From Mycobacterium sp. 1245111.1 (lineage in GTDB: Bacteria > Actinomycetota > Actinomycetes > Mycobacteriales > Mycobacteriaceae), in assembly GCF_001673405.1 (NCBI RefSeq), contig NZ_LZLV01000012.1, positions 1 to 64,000 of the forward strand: a stretch of 64,000 nucleotides of DNA, in the 5' to 3' direction. The position numbers and the translations under genes were made by a program. This document shows, piece after piece, positions 25,888 through 34,667 of this stretch. A model generated the notes under the pieces. The model saw nothing but the letters and a program-made list of their open reading frames with translations, had not been told where the DNA came from and ran no database searches. Position 1 is the first letter of the stretch. The number at the start of each line of letters is the position of its first letter.

Positions 25888-26595
25888 TCAGCCAACCGAG
25901 TCGCGCCTAACGCGGGGTCGGTCAGAATATTCCTCAGCTGCGGCCAGCCGCGGAACGGCCTGATCAGGCACCTGCCCGAGGGTATATAGGCCGAGAATGC
26001 CAAGAAAACCCGCACCGTGCTCGATAAGCATTTCAGTCGAGAGGTTCAGTTGTCCGTCTATCCAGCGACGGAGTATCTCGAACAGGCCCCCGACACCGTA
26101 GGTAGCGGCGAGATCTGCGACTTGGAGCACATCGCTGGGTATATCGAGGTGCAAGCGGGCCTCTCTGAGCACCAGCTCCGCAAAATCGGTCATCAGCTCG
26201 CTTCGCAGCTGCCGAAGGAGGGGTTCTGCGCCCGATTCGACAAACAGTATGCGGGCCATGTTGGGATCGTTCTCGATCAGCTGAACCAGGGCCTTGATCG
26301 GAGCGTAAGCGAGTTCTTGAGGAGCGACCGTGTCGTCCGGAATGGCGCTGGTTATCACCGCTTGGAAGGTAGTGGAGATCTTGGTAAATACCGCACGCAG
26401 GAGCGCGTCTCGGTCGCGAAACTGTTGGTAGAAGTACCGGCTCGTCACTCCTGATTTCGCACACACCGCGGTCACGGTGCACGCGGCAGCTCCGTGGGTG
26501 CCCATGATTGAGACCGCGGCATCGATCAACATCACGCGGCGCTGCTCATCGCGTTGAGTTGCGGACAGCCCGCCATAAACACGTGCTGGACTCAT
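25888..26595 (-). CDS. TetR family transcriptional regulator
   Basis: 235 aa. HTH core TVTAVCAKSGVTSRYFYQQF; the SRYFY variant of the recognition helix is shared with TetR 27710-28342 (DRYFY), so the two are probably paralogues. Divergent from the di-iron protein gene 26664-27533, with a palindrome between them. Likely represses that gene and itself. Confidence 0.88.
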   Translation of the reverse strand: MSPARVYGGLSATQRDEQRRVMLIDAAVSIMGTHGAAACTVTAVCAKSGVTSRYFYQQFRDRDALLRAVFTKISTTFQAVITSAIPDDTVAPQELAYAPIKALVQLIENDPNMARILFVESGAEPLLRQLRSELMTDFAELVLREARLHLDIPSDVLQVADLAATYGVGGLFEILRRWIDGQLNLSTEMLIEHGAGFLGILGLYTLGQVPDQAVPRLAAAEEYSDRPRVRRDSVG

Positions 26596-26616
26596 GTCCT
26601 ACAGTCTGGCAGTCTT

Positions 26617-26640
26617 ATCTGACAAGGCATAAAGTCAGAT
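26617..26640. promoter_or_regulatory. Inverted repeat ATCTGAC-N10-GTCAGAT, likely TetR operator
   Basis: Perfect 7-bp arms (26617-26623, 26634-26640) lie between the divergent TetR (minus) and di-iron protein (plus) starts, 24 bp before the latter's start codon. Size and position fit an autoregulated TetR operator. Confidence 0.6.
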
Positions 26641-26663
26641 CAAACTTCGAGGAAGGACCTCAA

Positions 26664-27533
26664 ATGTCGGACGATCAAGCCCCGACTAGGACCCGGGTGC
26701 TGCCAAAACCCAGGCGTGTTCGGTTTCCGATGCCGACCTCCACGAAGCGGCAACACTTCGTAGATGGCGACCTGGTGATGAGCCATTTCATCTCGACGCT
26801 TTCTGCGACGTTCCCGGAAGGCGAGGATTTCTTCATCCGCTCGGTCAGGAACTTCCAAAGTTCCATCGACGATCCCCAATTGGAGACAGCGGTCAAGGGT
26901 TTCATCGGACAAGAGGCCACGCACCGACACCAGCATCGGCTCCTCAACGAACGACTCCAGGCCATGGGTTATCCGACCGCGCGAATCGATCGTCACGTCG
27001 CACGCTTGATCAAGCGATTGGAACGGCGCTTTTCGCCGGAAATGCGGCTGTCCATGACTTCCGCATTGGAGCACTACACCGCTACGCTGGCGGAAATCAT
27101 TCTTACCAGCGAAGACGCCCAGAAGCTCATTGGACAGACAGAGGTTCGACCGATTCTGCTGTGGCATGCGTTCGAGGAGTCGGAGCACAAAGCGGTCGCC
27201 TTCGATGTCTATCGGCTGATTGGAGGAACCGAGCGCACCCGTGTACTGGGCATGCGGATCGCTTCAGTAATTTTGTTCGGCGAACTCATTCTGCAGACCG
27301 CCTTGTCCCTGGCGTCTGACAAGGCCTCGTATAACCCGGTCACGTTGGTGCGCAGTCTGTACCGCTTCAGTCGCACCCCGATGTTCACCGCTGATGCGCT
27401 GCGGCGTTTCCGTTCGTACAACCGCCCGGGTTTCCACCCTGATGATTGGGACAGTGCTGGAGTCCTGGAGCGTTGGAGCAAGGAACTGTTCGACCGAGAC
27501 GGTTCACAGCGAGTTATCGCTCAGTCGGGATAG
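26664..27533 (+). CDS. PF10118-type metal-dependent hydrolase (di-iron ferritin-like)
   Basis: 289 aa; ATG 26664 follows GAGGAAGGA. Helical protein with a di-iron ligand pattern: Glu54, Glu84-x2-His87, Glu136, Glu172-x2-His175 (EATH and ESEH blocks). Annotated in databases as 'predicted metal-dependent hydrolase', but the ligand set is that of a di-iron four-helix bundle, so an oxidase/oxygenase role is possible. Often found beside BVMO genes in mycobacteria. Controlled probably by the divergent TetR. Confidence 0.78.
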   Translation: MSDDQAPTRTRVLPKPRRVRFPMPTSTKRQHFVDGDLVMSHFISTLSATFPEGEDFFIRSVRNFQSSIDDPQLETAVKGFIGQEATHRHQHRLLNERLQAMGYPTARIDRHVARLIKRLERRFSPEMRLSMTSALEHYTATLAEIILTSEDAQKLIGQTEVRPILLWHAFEESEHKAVAFDVYRLIGGTERTRVLGMRIASVILFGELILQTALSLASDKASYNPVTLVRSLYRFSRTPMFTADALRRFRSYNRPGFHPDDWDSAGVLERWSKELFDRDGSQRVIAQSG

Positions 27534-27709
27534 CAAAGGTGCGGAAGTTTGGCGAAGCAGGAGCACCGTTCCTGGGTCGCTCCTTCCGAAGAGGGTGCGC
27601 GCCGGTCGACTCATGGGTGCGGTGCTCGGTGGCCGGTGAAGGCGGCGGTCGGACCAAGAATGCGGTTCGGCAGCGATCGTCACGGAGCTGGCTGGCCTGT
27701 GAGCCTGGG

Positions 27710-28342
27710 TCAGTCGCTGACGATATAGCGTTGAGCCAGGGTTTCAGCCAGTCTGCTCGTGTGCGCGACCATTTCCTTCTCGGTGACCGCAAGCAGACCC
27801 GAGTGCCAGGCCGTCATGACTTCGACGAACCCCCCGACTGCGATCAGAGTGTCCATGCGAAGGGCTATCTCGTCGGCATCTTGTCGGAGGTGTGGCCGGC
27901 TTGCCTCAACGACCAACTGCGTTGCTTCCTGTAGCGCCACGGCGCGGCGGTCTTGTAGCGGTGAGCTACCAACATGCTGAGCGAGGAGGATGTGCGCTCG
28001 ACCGGGATCGCGTGCGATCCGGTCGACCACGATGGCGATCACCGCGGTGATGGTTTCGATCGGCGGCCGATTCACACGCTCGTCGAAGAGCGCAGCGACC
28101 TCGCCGAGCATGTCATTGCGGACGCCATCCCACGCTGCGACGAGCAGCTCATCGCGCGTCTTGAAATCCTCGTAGAAGTATCGATCGTTCAGCCTCGTGC
28201 GGGCGCATACGCCGCGCATAGTGACCGCGGCCCAACCGCTCTCACTCCAAATCTCGGTTGCGGCCTCGATCAATTGCTGCCGACGTTCTGCACGACGCTC
28301 GGCGCCGGTCCGACCACCCCAGCGCTTATTTCTCGACCGCAC
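27710..28342 (-). CDS. TetR family transcriptional regulator
   Basis: 210 aa. Basic N-terminal tail, then HTH TMRGVCARTRLNDRYFYEDF. Likely paralogue of TetR 25888-26595. Divergent from the SDR-diiron-BVMO operon starting at 28471; the 128-bp gap contains TGGTG/CACCA half-sites as a weak operator candidate. Likely repressor of the BVMO operon. Confidence 0.87.
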   Translation of the reverse strand: MRSRNKRWGGRTGAERRAERRQQLIEAATEIWSESGWAAVTMRGVCARTRLNDRYFYEDFKTRDELLVAAWDGVRNDMLGEVAALFDERVNRPPIETITAVIAIVVDRIARDPGRAHILLAQHVGSSPLQDRRAVALQEATQLVVEASRPHLRQDADEIALRMDTLIAVGGFVEVMTAWHSGLLAVTEKEMVAHTSRLAETLAQRYIVSD

Positions 28343-28470
28343 CTATCCATCTTGACAAAGGGCTCGGTCCACGACAAAACTGGTGGCAGCTGACACCAAT
28401 GGTGGCCGGTGCCCTCAGATGAGAGTTCCCTCACAGTAGACGTCCATGTCGCGACCCGAAAGGCAGACGG

Positions 28471-29325
28471 ATGAGATTGGTGCCATTCGGCGGCTCACCA
28501 GGCAGAACGTACCGAGCCGATGCAGTCGTCACAGGCGCAGGAAGCGGCATCGGCCGCGCATTCGCCGTGGAGCTTGCACGCCGAAGTGGACGCGTGGTTT
28601 GCGCCGACAGAGATCCCATAACCGCAAAAGAGTCGGCAGAGTTGGTGAGGCAGGCTGGCGGCGAGGGATTCGACATCGCATGCGACGTCACCGATCTTGA
28701 GCAGATCCGTAACCTCGCTGACGCGAGCGAAGACTGGTTTGGGAAGGCTGCAAGCCTCGTCATCAACAACGCCGGAATCGGTGCGGGCGGCAACCGTATC
28801 GGCGCGACGTCGATCGAGCACTGGAACGCGGCGATTTCTGTCAACCTCTGGGGCGTTATCTATGGGTGCGAGACTTTCGTGCCTCGGCTCCGGAGCAATG
28901 GGCATGGCGGAGTCATCAATGTGGCGTCCGCAGCGAGCTTCGGCTCGGCCCCTCGGATGGCGGCTTACAACGTGAGCAAGGCCGGAGTGCTCGCTCTATC
29001 GGAGACATTGGCGGCCGAACTGAGCGGTACTGACGTCAACGTCACAGTGCTTTGCCCCACCTTCGTGAAGACGAACATCGCCAATAATCCTCAAATCGAC
29101 GAGGCGGCTGCACGACTCGCGACCAACCTGATGAAATGGACCGGCATTTCGCCACAGCACGTTGCTCGAACGACGTTGAACGCGCACGATCGCGGACAAA
29201 TTTATGTAGTACCCCAACTCGATGCCAAAGTTTTGTGGCAACTCAAGAGAGCCCTACCCGGCCCCTTTACACGCACGCTGGGCCTGGTGGAGCGCATGGC
29301 CTCATGGCACGATTCAGCCGAGTAG
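28471..29325 (+). CDS. Short-chain dehydrogenase/reductase
   Basis: 284 aa, classical SDR. Cofactor motif VVTGAGSGIGRAF (with Asp after beta-2, CADRD, favouring NAD), NNAG motif, catalytic Ser in NVASAASFG and Tyr-Lys in YNVSK. Likely oxidises an alcohol to the ketone used by the following BVMOs, comparable to SadH in the mymA operon. First gene of the plus operon; 13 bp before the di-iron gene. Confidence 0.9.
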   Translation: MRLVPFGGSPGRTYRADAVVTGAGSGIGRAFAVELARRSGRVVCADRDPITAKESAELVRQAGGEGFDIACDVTDLEQIRNLADASEDWFGKAASLVINNAGIGAGGNRIGATSIEHWNAAISVNLWGVIYGCETFVPRLRSNGHGGVINVASAASFGSAPRMAAYNVSKAGVLALSETLAAELSGTDVNVTVLCPTFVKTNIANNPQIDEAAARLATNLMKWTGISPQHVARTTLNAHDRGQIYVVPQLDAKVLWQLKRALPGPFTRTLGLVERMASWHDSAE

Positions 29326-29338
29326 AGGAGCAGGGAAA

Positions 29339-30262
29339 ATGCCTTTCGCATATAGCGACATGCTCGAGACAATCAAAAACAAGCAATGGGCTCTCGCCGA
29401 TATCGATTGGGACGCCCCTGGCGCGGAACTGATCACCGACGAACAGCGTCCCAAACTCAAGCAATTCATGTCCGACGTGGTGTGGATTGAGCATGTCGGA
29501 GCACGTGCCTTCGCCGCGATGGCTCCGAAGGCACCCTTTGAAGGACTCGGAGACATTTACCGTTACTTTCACGCCGAGGAGCAGCGTCACGCCAATGCCG
29601 AACTTGCCCTGATGCGTCGCTGGGGCATGATTGAGGAAGGCGAGAAGCCGGTCCCGAACAAGAATATTCGGCTGGTTATCGAATGGCTGGACCGGTACGC
29701 CGAAGCCCTTCCCCTGACCGTCATTGGGGCCGCGATTCCGGCACTGGAGACCGCGCTCGACGGAGCGCTGCTGAAGTTTCTCCTCGATGAGGTTGACGAC
29801 CCTGTGTGCGGGGAGGTTTTCAACAAGGTCAATAGCGACGAATCGCGACATCTCGCGGTTGGCTTCCAGGTTTTGAATGACCTGGGCGCCAGCCCCTTGC
29901 GAATCCACGCAATTCAAACTGCGGGCGCTCTGGTGGATCCGCGCATTCTCACCGGCGCGTTGCTGTATATCCCGCTCCTGACGCGCATGTTGATGAATCT
30001 CAACGCTATGGGCCTGTCCGAGGAAAAGTTGTACAACGCGGTGACGCGGTATGCCAATGTCGGCGACCGGAGTGAGCACACGCGGAGGGTGCCCGGCTAT
30101 CACATCTTGAAGGCGCACATGTCGTCGTCCATCAAGCGGTCCCAGCCTCTGCACTTCGTGTCTCAGCGCCTTGGCAATGCGATCGATGTTTTCCCTGTTC
30201 AGATTTTCGGTCGGCCGCCATCCTGGACGGACGAACTGACCTACGAACCGGTGGCCAAATGA
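29339..30262 (+). CDS. Ferritin-like di-iron protein (putative oxygenase)
   Basis: 307 aa; ATG 29339 follows GAGGAGCAGGG. Complete di-iron ligand set of the four-helix bundle class: Glu51, Glu81-x2-His84 (EEQRH), Glu137, Glu168-x2-His171 (ESRH). No transit or membrane segment is certain. The function is not established; ligand set and operon (SDR, BVMO) suggest an O2-using step. ATGA overlap with BVMO 30259-31746. Confidence 0.75.
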   Translation: MPFAYSDMLETIKNKQWALADIDWDAPGAELITDEQRPKLKQFMSDVVWIEHVGARAFAAMAPKAPFEGLGDIYRYFHAEEQRHANAELALMRRWGMIEEGEKPVPNKNIRLVIEWLDRYAEALPLTVIGAAIPALETALDGALLKFLLDEVDDPVCGEVFNKVNSDESRHLAVGFQVLNDLGASPLRIHAIQTAGALVDPRILTGALLYIPLLTRMLMNLNAMGLSEEKLYNAVTRYANVGDRSEHTRRVPGYHILKAHMSSSIKRSQPLHFVSQRLGNAIDVFPVQIFGRPPSWTDELTYEPVAK

Positions 30263-31746
30263 CAGGCACGACGACGACGTTGATCGTCGGCGCCGGGTTC
30301 GCAGGTATCGGTACGGCGATTCGGCTGCTGCAAGAGGGCACAGATGACTTCGTCATCGTGGAACGGTCAAATCGCGTCGGAGGCACGTGGCGAGACAATA
30401 CCTATCCCGGTGCGGCGTGCGATATTCCCTCAGTTCTCTACTCCTATTCCTTCGAGCCGAACCCAGGCTGGACTCGTACCTACTCGGGGAGCGCCGAGAT
30501 CCTCGAATATATCGACGAGATCGTCACCAAGTACGACCTTGCCCGGTTCATCCAGTTCGATACCGATGTAACCGCCTTGGAATTCGATGAGGGTGCCGGC
30601 ATCTGGGTGGCCGACACGGCTGAGGGAAAGCGTTATCAAGCTCGTTCAGTCGTGATGGCCAGTGGACCACTTGCCGACGCCAGCTTTCCGGATATTCGGG
30701 GTATTGACTCGTACGAGGGAAAGAAGATCCACAGCGCTCGATGGGACCAGGGCTACGATCTCGGCGATAAGAGGGTTGCAGTCATTGGGACAGGCGCGAG
30801 CGCGGTGCAGATCATTCCTGAGCTCGTGAAGTCGGCTGCGTCGGTCAAAGTCTTCCAAAGAACGCCCGGCTGGGTGTTGCCCAGGGTGAACCTCAAGCAT
30901 CCGGCTTGGGCGCGTTCGACCTTCAAACAATTGCCGGTGAGCGAACAGGCGCTCCGTGACGCCTGGTTCTGGGCTCACGAAGTGATGGCAGTGGGTATGG
31001 TCTGGAACACCGCTGCGACGTCAGCGATACAACTGGCGGCGAAGGCTCATCTCCGTCGGCAGGTGAAAGACCCCTGGTTGAGACGTCAGTTGACGCCCCA
31101 TTTCAGACCTGGCTGCAAACGTATGCTCATGACCAGCGATTATTACCCTGCGCTACAGTCGGATAACTGTAAGCTGATCAGCTGGCCCATCGCCACACTG
31201 TCACCCAACGGTGTTCGAACCGCCGACGGTGTCGAGCACGAGGTGGACTGCATCGTTTTTGCCACCGGCTTCGATGTGTGCAAACGTGGCACCCCGTTCC
31301 CGATTAGCGGCCTCGGTGGTCGGAAGCTTGGGGACGAATGGTCTCAGGGGAGATACGCCTTCAAGAGCGTGAGCGTGGCCGGCTATCCGAACTTGTTCTT
31401 CACTTTCGGACCGAATTCCGGGCCAGGCCACAACTCGGCGCTCGTATATATGGAGGCAGCAATTGACTACATAGTCAAGGCGATCAAACTCCTTCAGCAA
31501 AATGACATCGGTACTTTGGATGTGAGGGAGGATCGCCAGGGCCGCTATCACTCCGAAATTCAGCGCCGCCTTCGACGAACGACATGGAATTCGGGGTGCA
31601 GCAGTTGGTATCTGACCGAGGACGGCTACAACGGCACGATGTACCCGGGTTTTGCGACCCAGTTTATGAGAGAACTTTCCCGCTTGGATCCTCGTGATTA
31701 TGTGATCACCCGGCGCGATGATACACACCTCCGGCTGACGCAATAA
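30259..31746 (+). CDS. Baeyer-Villiger / flavin-containing monooxygenase
   Basis: 495 aa. FAD motif IVGAGFAGIGTA (9-20), BVMO fingerprint YEGKKIHSARWD (FxGxxxHxxxW form with Tyr first), NADPH motif VIGTGASAVQ, then ATGFD. Similar in size and motifs to MymA and EthA-type enzymes. Inserts oxygen beside a carbonyl giving an ester or lactone, which esterase 33311-34276 could hydrolyse. ATGA overlap with the di-iron gene. Confidence 0.9.
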   Translation: MTGTTTTLIVGAGFAGIGTAIRLLQEGTDDFVIVERSNRVGGTWRDNTYPGAACDIPSVLYSYSFEPNPGWTRTYSGSAEILEYIDEIVTKYDLARFIQFDTDVTALEFDEGAGIWVADTAEGKRYQARSVVMASGPLADASFPDIRGIDSYEGKKIHSARWDQGYDLGDKRVAVIGTGASAVQIIPELVKSAASVKVFQRTPGWVLPRVNLKHPAWARSTFKQLPVSEQALRDAWFWAHEVMAVGMVWNTAATSAIQLAAKAHLRRQVKDPWLRRQLTPHFRPGCKRMLMTSDYYPALQSDNCKLISWPIATLSPNGVRTADGVEHEVDCIVFATGFDVCKRGTPFPISGLGGRKLGDEWSQGRYAFKSVSVAGYPNLFFTFGPNSGPGHNSALVYMEAAIDYIVKAIKLLQQNDIGTLDVREDRQGRYHSEIQRRLRRTTWNSGCSSWYLTEDGYNGTMYPGFATQFMRELSRLDPRDYVITRRDDTHLRLTQ

Positions 31747-31796
31747 CTCTGAATCTGAACTGAGAAGGCTGACCGTCAGAACGGTGAAATTGAGCA

Positions 31797-33314
31797 ATGG
31801 ATCGTAAGTTTGACCCAGATCACGAAATTATCATCATTGGAGCTGGATTTTCTGGCATCGGTTGCGGCATTAGTTTACTAAAGGCGGGTTTTACCGATTT
31901 TTTGATGGTTGACGACGCCGACGGCGTCGGAGGTACGTGGCACTGGAACACCTATCCCGGTATCGCTGTCGACATACCGTCGTATAGTTATCAATTTTCA
32001 TATGAAATGCGCCCCGACTGGTCGCGTACATACGCCCACGGCAACGAGCTCAAAGGCTATGCGGAGCAATGCGTTGAAAAGTACAAGCTTGGAGACCATA
32101 TTCATTTCAATACAACCATCACTGCAGCTTGCTTTGACGAAAATGCAACATTTTGGCGTCTGACGACCGCAAAAGGTGAGGAGATCACCGCACGCTTCGT
32201 GGTCAATTGCTCCGGCGTTCTCAGTCGGCCGAAATGGCCTGAAATCCAGGGGGTGCGAGATTTCGCCGGCGTTACTCTGCATACGGCTAGGTGGGACGAC
32301 TCCGAAGATCTCAGCGGGAAGAGGGTTGCAGTAATCGGTACCGGTGCATCGGCGGTGCAACTGATACCCGAAGTCGCAAAAAAAGCGGAGAGTCTGACGG
32401 TCTTTCAGCGAACTCCAATTTATTGTCTGCCGAAGCCAGACTTCCCCATACCGACGTGGGGTGGAAGGCTTCTACATTTCCTGCCGGGGGCACAATTGGT
32501 GACCCGGACCGCGAGCCAGGCGTTCGTGGAAATCACTTTCCCAATAGCCGCTCACTTTCATACGGTGATACCGTTCGCCGATGTCATGGAGAGCGCCGCA
32601 AAGCGGTACATGCGGCGTGAGGTCCATGACCCGACGACGAGAGAACAACTCATTCCGCGCTACTCGTTGGGCTGTAAACGACCCAGCTTCCACAATTCCT
32701 ATCTCGCAACGTACAACCGGTCCAACGTTTCGCTCGAGACGAGCGGCATAACCCATATCGACCATGCATCCGTCCATACTCGAGACGGCAAAGCTCATCC
32801 CATTGACGTCTTGATCCTGGCCACCGGCTTCAAAGTGATGGAGTCGGGCAACATGCCAACTTACGTGTTGAAGGGACGCGGCGGGCTGGAGCAGGCTACA
32901 TGGTGGGACGAGCATCGACTGCAGGCCTTCGAAGGGGTGAGCGTCCCGGGATTTCCGAATCATTTCAACATCTTCGGCCCGTACGGCTACAACGGTTCCT
33001 CGTACTTCACGCTCATCGAGGCGCAGAGTCGGCACATCGTCCGGTGTCTTCGTCGCGCGCGGGCGCTGGGTGCTAACTGCGTGGAGGTCAAGAAGGAGGC
33101 GAACGACCGTTATTTCGCCGAAGTGCTAAGGCGGCGTCACACGCAGGTTTTCTGGCAGCCGAGCTGTTCCAATGCCAACAGCTACTACTTCGACAGGCAC
33201 GGTGACGTTCCACTCCGTCCATCAACGACTCTGGAGACCTATTGGCGGAGCCGCACCTTTCGCCTCTCGGACTACCGATTCGAGAATCGGCCCGAGGAGG
33301 TATGTCCCCGGTGA
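31797..33314 (+). CDS. Baeyer-Villiger / flavin-containing monooxygenase, second copy
   Basis: 505 aa. FAD motif IIGAGFSGIGCG, complete BVMO fingerprint FAGVTLHTARWDD, NADPH motif VIGTGASAVQ. Codon choice is visibly more AT-rich than in neighbours, notably in the first ~400 bp (ATT, TTT, AAA codons), suggesting separate ancestry. No good ribosome site precedes ATG 31797. Its stop overlaps the esterase GTG, so the pair is coupled. A short palindrome CTGACCGTCAG (31769-31779) lies just upstream. Confidence 0.88.
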   Translation: MDRKFDPDHEIIIIGAGFSGIGCGISLLKAGFTDFLMVDDADGVGGTWHWNTYPGIAVDIPSYSYQFSYEMRPDWSRTYAHGNELKGYAEQCVEKYKLGDHIHFNTTITAACFDENATFWRLTTAKGEEITARFVVNCSGVLSRPKWPEIQGVRDFAGVTLHTARWDDSEDLSGKRVAVIGTGASAVQLIPEVAKKAESLTVFQRTPIYCLPKPDFPIPTWGGRLLHFLPGAQLVTRTASQAFVEITFPIAAHFHTVIPFADVMESAAKRYMRREVHDPTTREQLIPRYSLGCKRPSFHNSYLATYNRSNVSLETSGITHIDHASVHTRDGKAHPIDVLILATGFKVMESGNMPTYVLKGRGGLEQATWWDEHRLQAFEGVSVPGFPNHFNIFGPYGYNGSSYFTLIEAQSRHIVRCLRRARALGANCVEVKKEANDRYFAEVLRRRHTQVFWQPSCSNANSYYFDRHGDVPLRPSTTLETYWRSRTFRLSDYRFENRPEEVCPR

Positions 33315-34276
33315 CCAGAATGGATGCCCCTGACTGGCAGCCCAGCATTGCCAGTCATCTCGTCGCGATGTCTTCGCGGACCACGCTGCGCCCTCTGGCG
33401 CAGCTCATGCCATCAAACGGCTACGGACTTGCGGTGATGGATCGCGTGCTTCGAACAGCGCTCGTCGCATCACGGCCTCGGCGCGGCGTCACAGTCCGCA
33501 AGGTTGACACTGTATTCGCCGGAAACCCGATTCGTGGGAACTGGATCACCACGCCTGTCATTAATCCGCATGCGAACCCATTGCTATACATACACGGCGG
33601 TGCATATTCTATGTGCTCGCCGGATACGCACCGCGGTCTTCTCGGCGAACTCGCCTTTGCAAGCGGACGCCCAATCTTCGCCGTCAAGTATCGACTTGCG
33701 CCACGATATCCCTATCCCGCAGCCGCGGACGATGCACTGAACGCGTATCGCTGGCTTACCAGCGGAGGGTCCCCGGGTTCTTGCCAGCGCACCGTCGCGG
33801 TTGCCGGAGATTCAGCGGGCGGTCAGCTCACGATGGCCACGGCCTTGGGCGCGCGTGCAGCTGGATTGCCGCTCCCTGATGCGATGCTGCTGATGTCTCC
33901 CGTCCTGGATCTCAGGTGCGAACTCGCCAGGGCGCGTGAACTTCGCCGCCGGGATCCTTTTGCCTCCGCTCAATCAGCGGCGCGCGCTCTTGACCTCTAC
34001 GTAGGGGGTGCAGATCGCGACGATCCGCGCCTCAGCGTGCTTGACGCGGACCTCACCTCGATGCCGCCGATCCTCATTCAGGTGGGCGGGAGGGAAATGT
34101 TGATCGATGACTCGCGCCGTCTCGCCGAGCGACTTCAATCGGCTGGATCCCACGTCGAGATCCAGGTATACCGGGGACAGATCCACGTATTCCAGGCTAT
34201 GTTCCGGATTCTTCCCGAAGCCCGCGACGCGATTCATCGAGCGGGACGCTTCCTTGAAGCCTCGGGAGTCAGGTGA
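33311..34276 (+). CDS. HSL-family alpha/beta hydrolase (LipR-like esterase)
   Basis: 321 aa from GTG 33311, which overlaps the BVMO stop and lies 10 nt after GAGGAGG; ATG 33302 is too close to that site. HSL signature YIHGGAYSM for the oxyanion hole, nucleophile GDSAGG, catalytic His in GQIHVFQ. Size and neighbours resemble M. tuberculosis LipR next to MymA. Expected to cleave esters formed by the BVMOs. Confidence 0.88.
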   Translation: MTRMDAPDWQPSIASHLVAMSSRTTLRPLAQLMPSNGYGLAVMDRVLRTALVASRPRRGVTVRKVDTVFAGNPIRGNWITTPVINPHANPLLYIHGGAYSMCSPDTHRGLLGELAFASGRPIFAVKYRLAPRYPYPAAADDALNAYRWLTSGGSPGSCQRTVAVAGDSAGGQLTMATALGARAAGLPLPDAMLLMSPVLDLRCELARARELRRRDPFASAQSAARALDLYVGGADRDDPRLSVLDADLTSMPPILIQVGGREMLIDDSRRLAERLQSAGSHVEIQVYRGQIHVFQAMFRILPEARDAIHRAGRFLEASGVR

Positions 34277-34352
34277 AAGTGTCCGAACAGGCAATGCTCC
34301 TACACCTACACCAGCTACACCGCCGCAGCGTGAAGTCAGTCGTCTCTGCCTC

Positions 34353-34593
34353 ATGAGCAGCAACTTCGCGACGGCCTGTCGCGCATACGATCCGTCGATC
34401 GTGATCATCGGGGCCGGTTTCGCCGGGGTTGCGATGGCCCACCGGCTGAAGAAGGACGGTTTCACGAACTTCACGCTCCTGGAAAAGGCTGCAGACATCG
34501 GGGGTGTGTGGCGTGACAACATCTATCCGGGAGCGGCCTGCGACGTGCCGTCAGCGTTGTATTCATTCTCATACACGCCCAATCCTCGCTGGT
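34353..34593 (+). pseudogene. 5' fragment of a third BVMO, interrupted by a transposon
   Basis: From ATG 34353 the frame encodes the N-terminal ~80 residues of a BVMO: FAD motif [30 protein letters not shown], then PNPRW. The transposon enters after the Trp codon, and the read-through stops within it. The rest of the gene continues at 45391. Joining 34593 to 45391 restores PNPRW-SRRYAEQPEILEYL in one frame. Ancestral gene length is close to 500 codons. Confidence 0.93.
34589..34593. repeat. Target-site duplication, left copy (CTGGT)
   Basis: Identical to 45386-45390 immediately beyond the right terminal repeat. Five bp is within the 4-8 bp range of IS21-family insertions. Confidence 0.88.
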
Positions 34594-34645
34594 TGTCGGC
34601 AACTCCTGAAAACTGATCCCGTCGCAACTTTCGAACTTTGACCCC
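34594..34645 (+). repeat. Left terminal inverted repeat of the transposon
   Basis: 52 bp that align without gaps to the reverse complement of 45334-45385, with 37 identical positions by hand count. The innermost part TTTGACCCC is identical in both ends. Confidence 0.9.
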
Positions 34646-34667
34646 GTTGAGGGTTGAGGCTGGCGGG

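Noticed and set aside
34300..34323. CTACACC tandem repeats before the broken BVMO
   Set aside because: Three short imperfect copies within 25 bp; too little to distinguish from chance.
34107..34616. 169-aa ORF as a complete flavoprotein gene
   Set aside because: Its first 82 codons overlap the esterase in another frame, and its end lies inside the transposon; only 34353-34593 is BVMO sequence.
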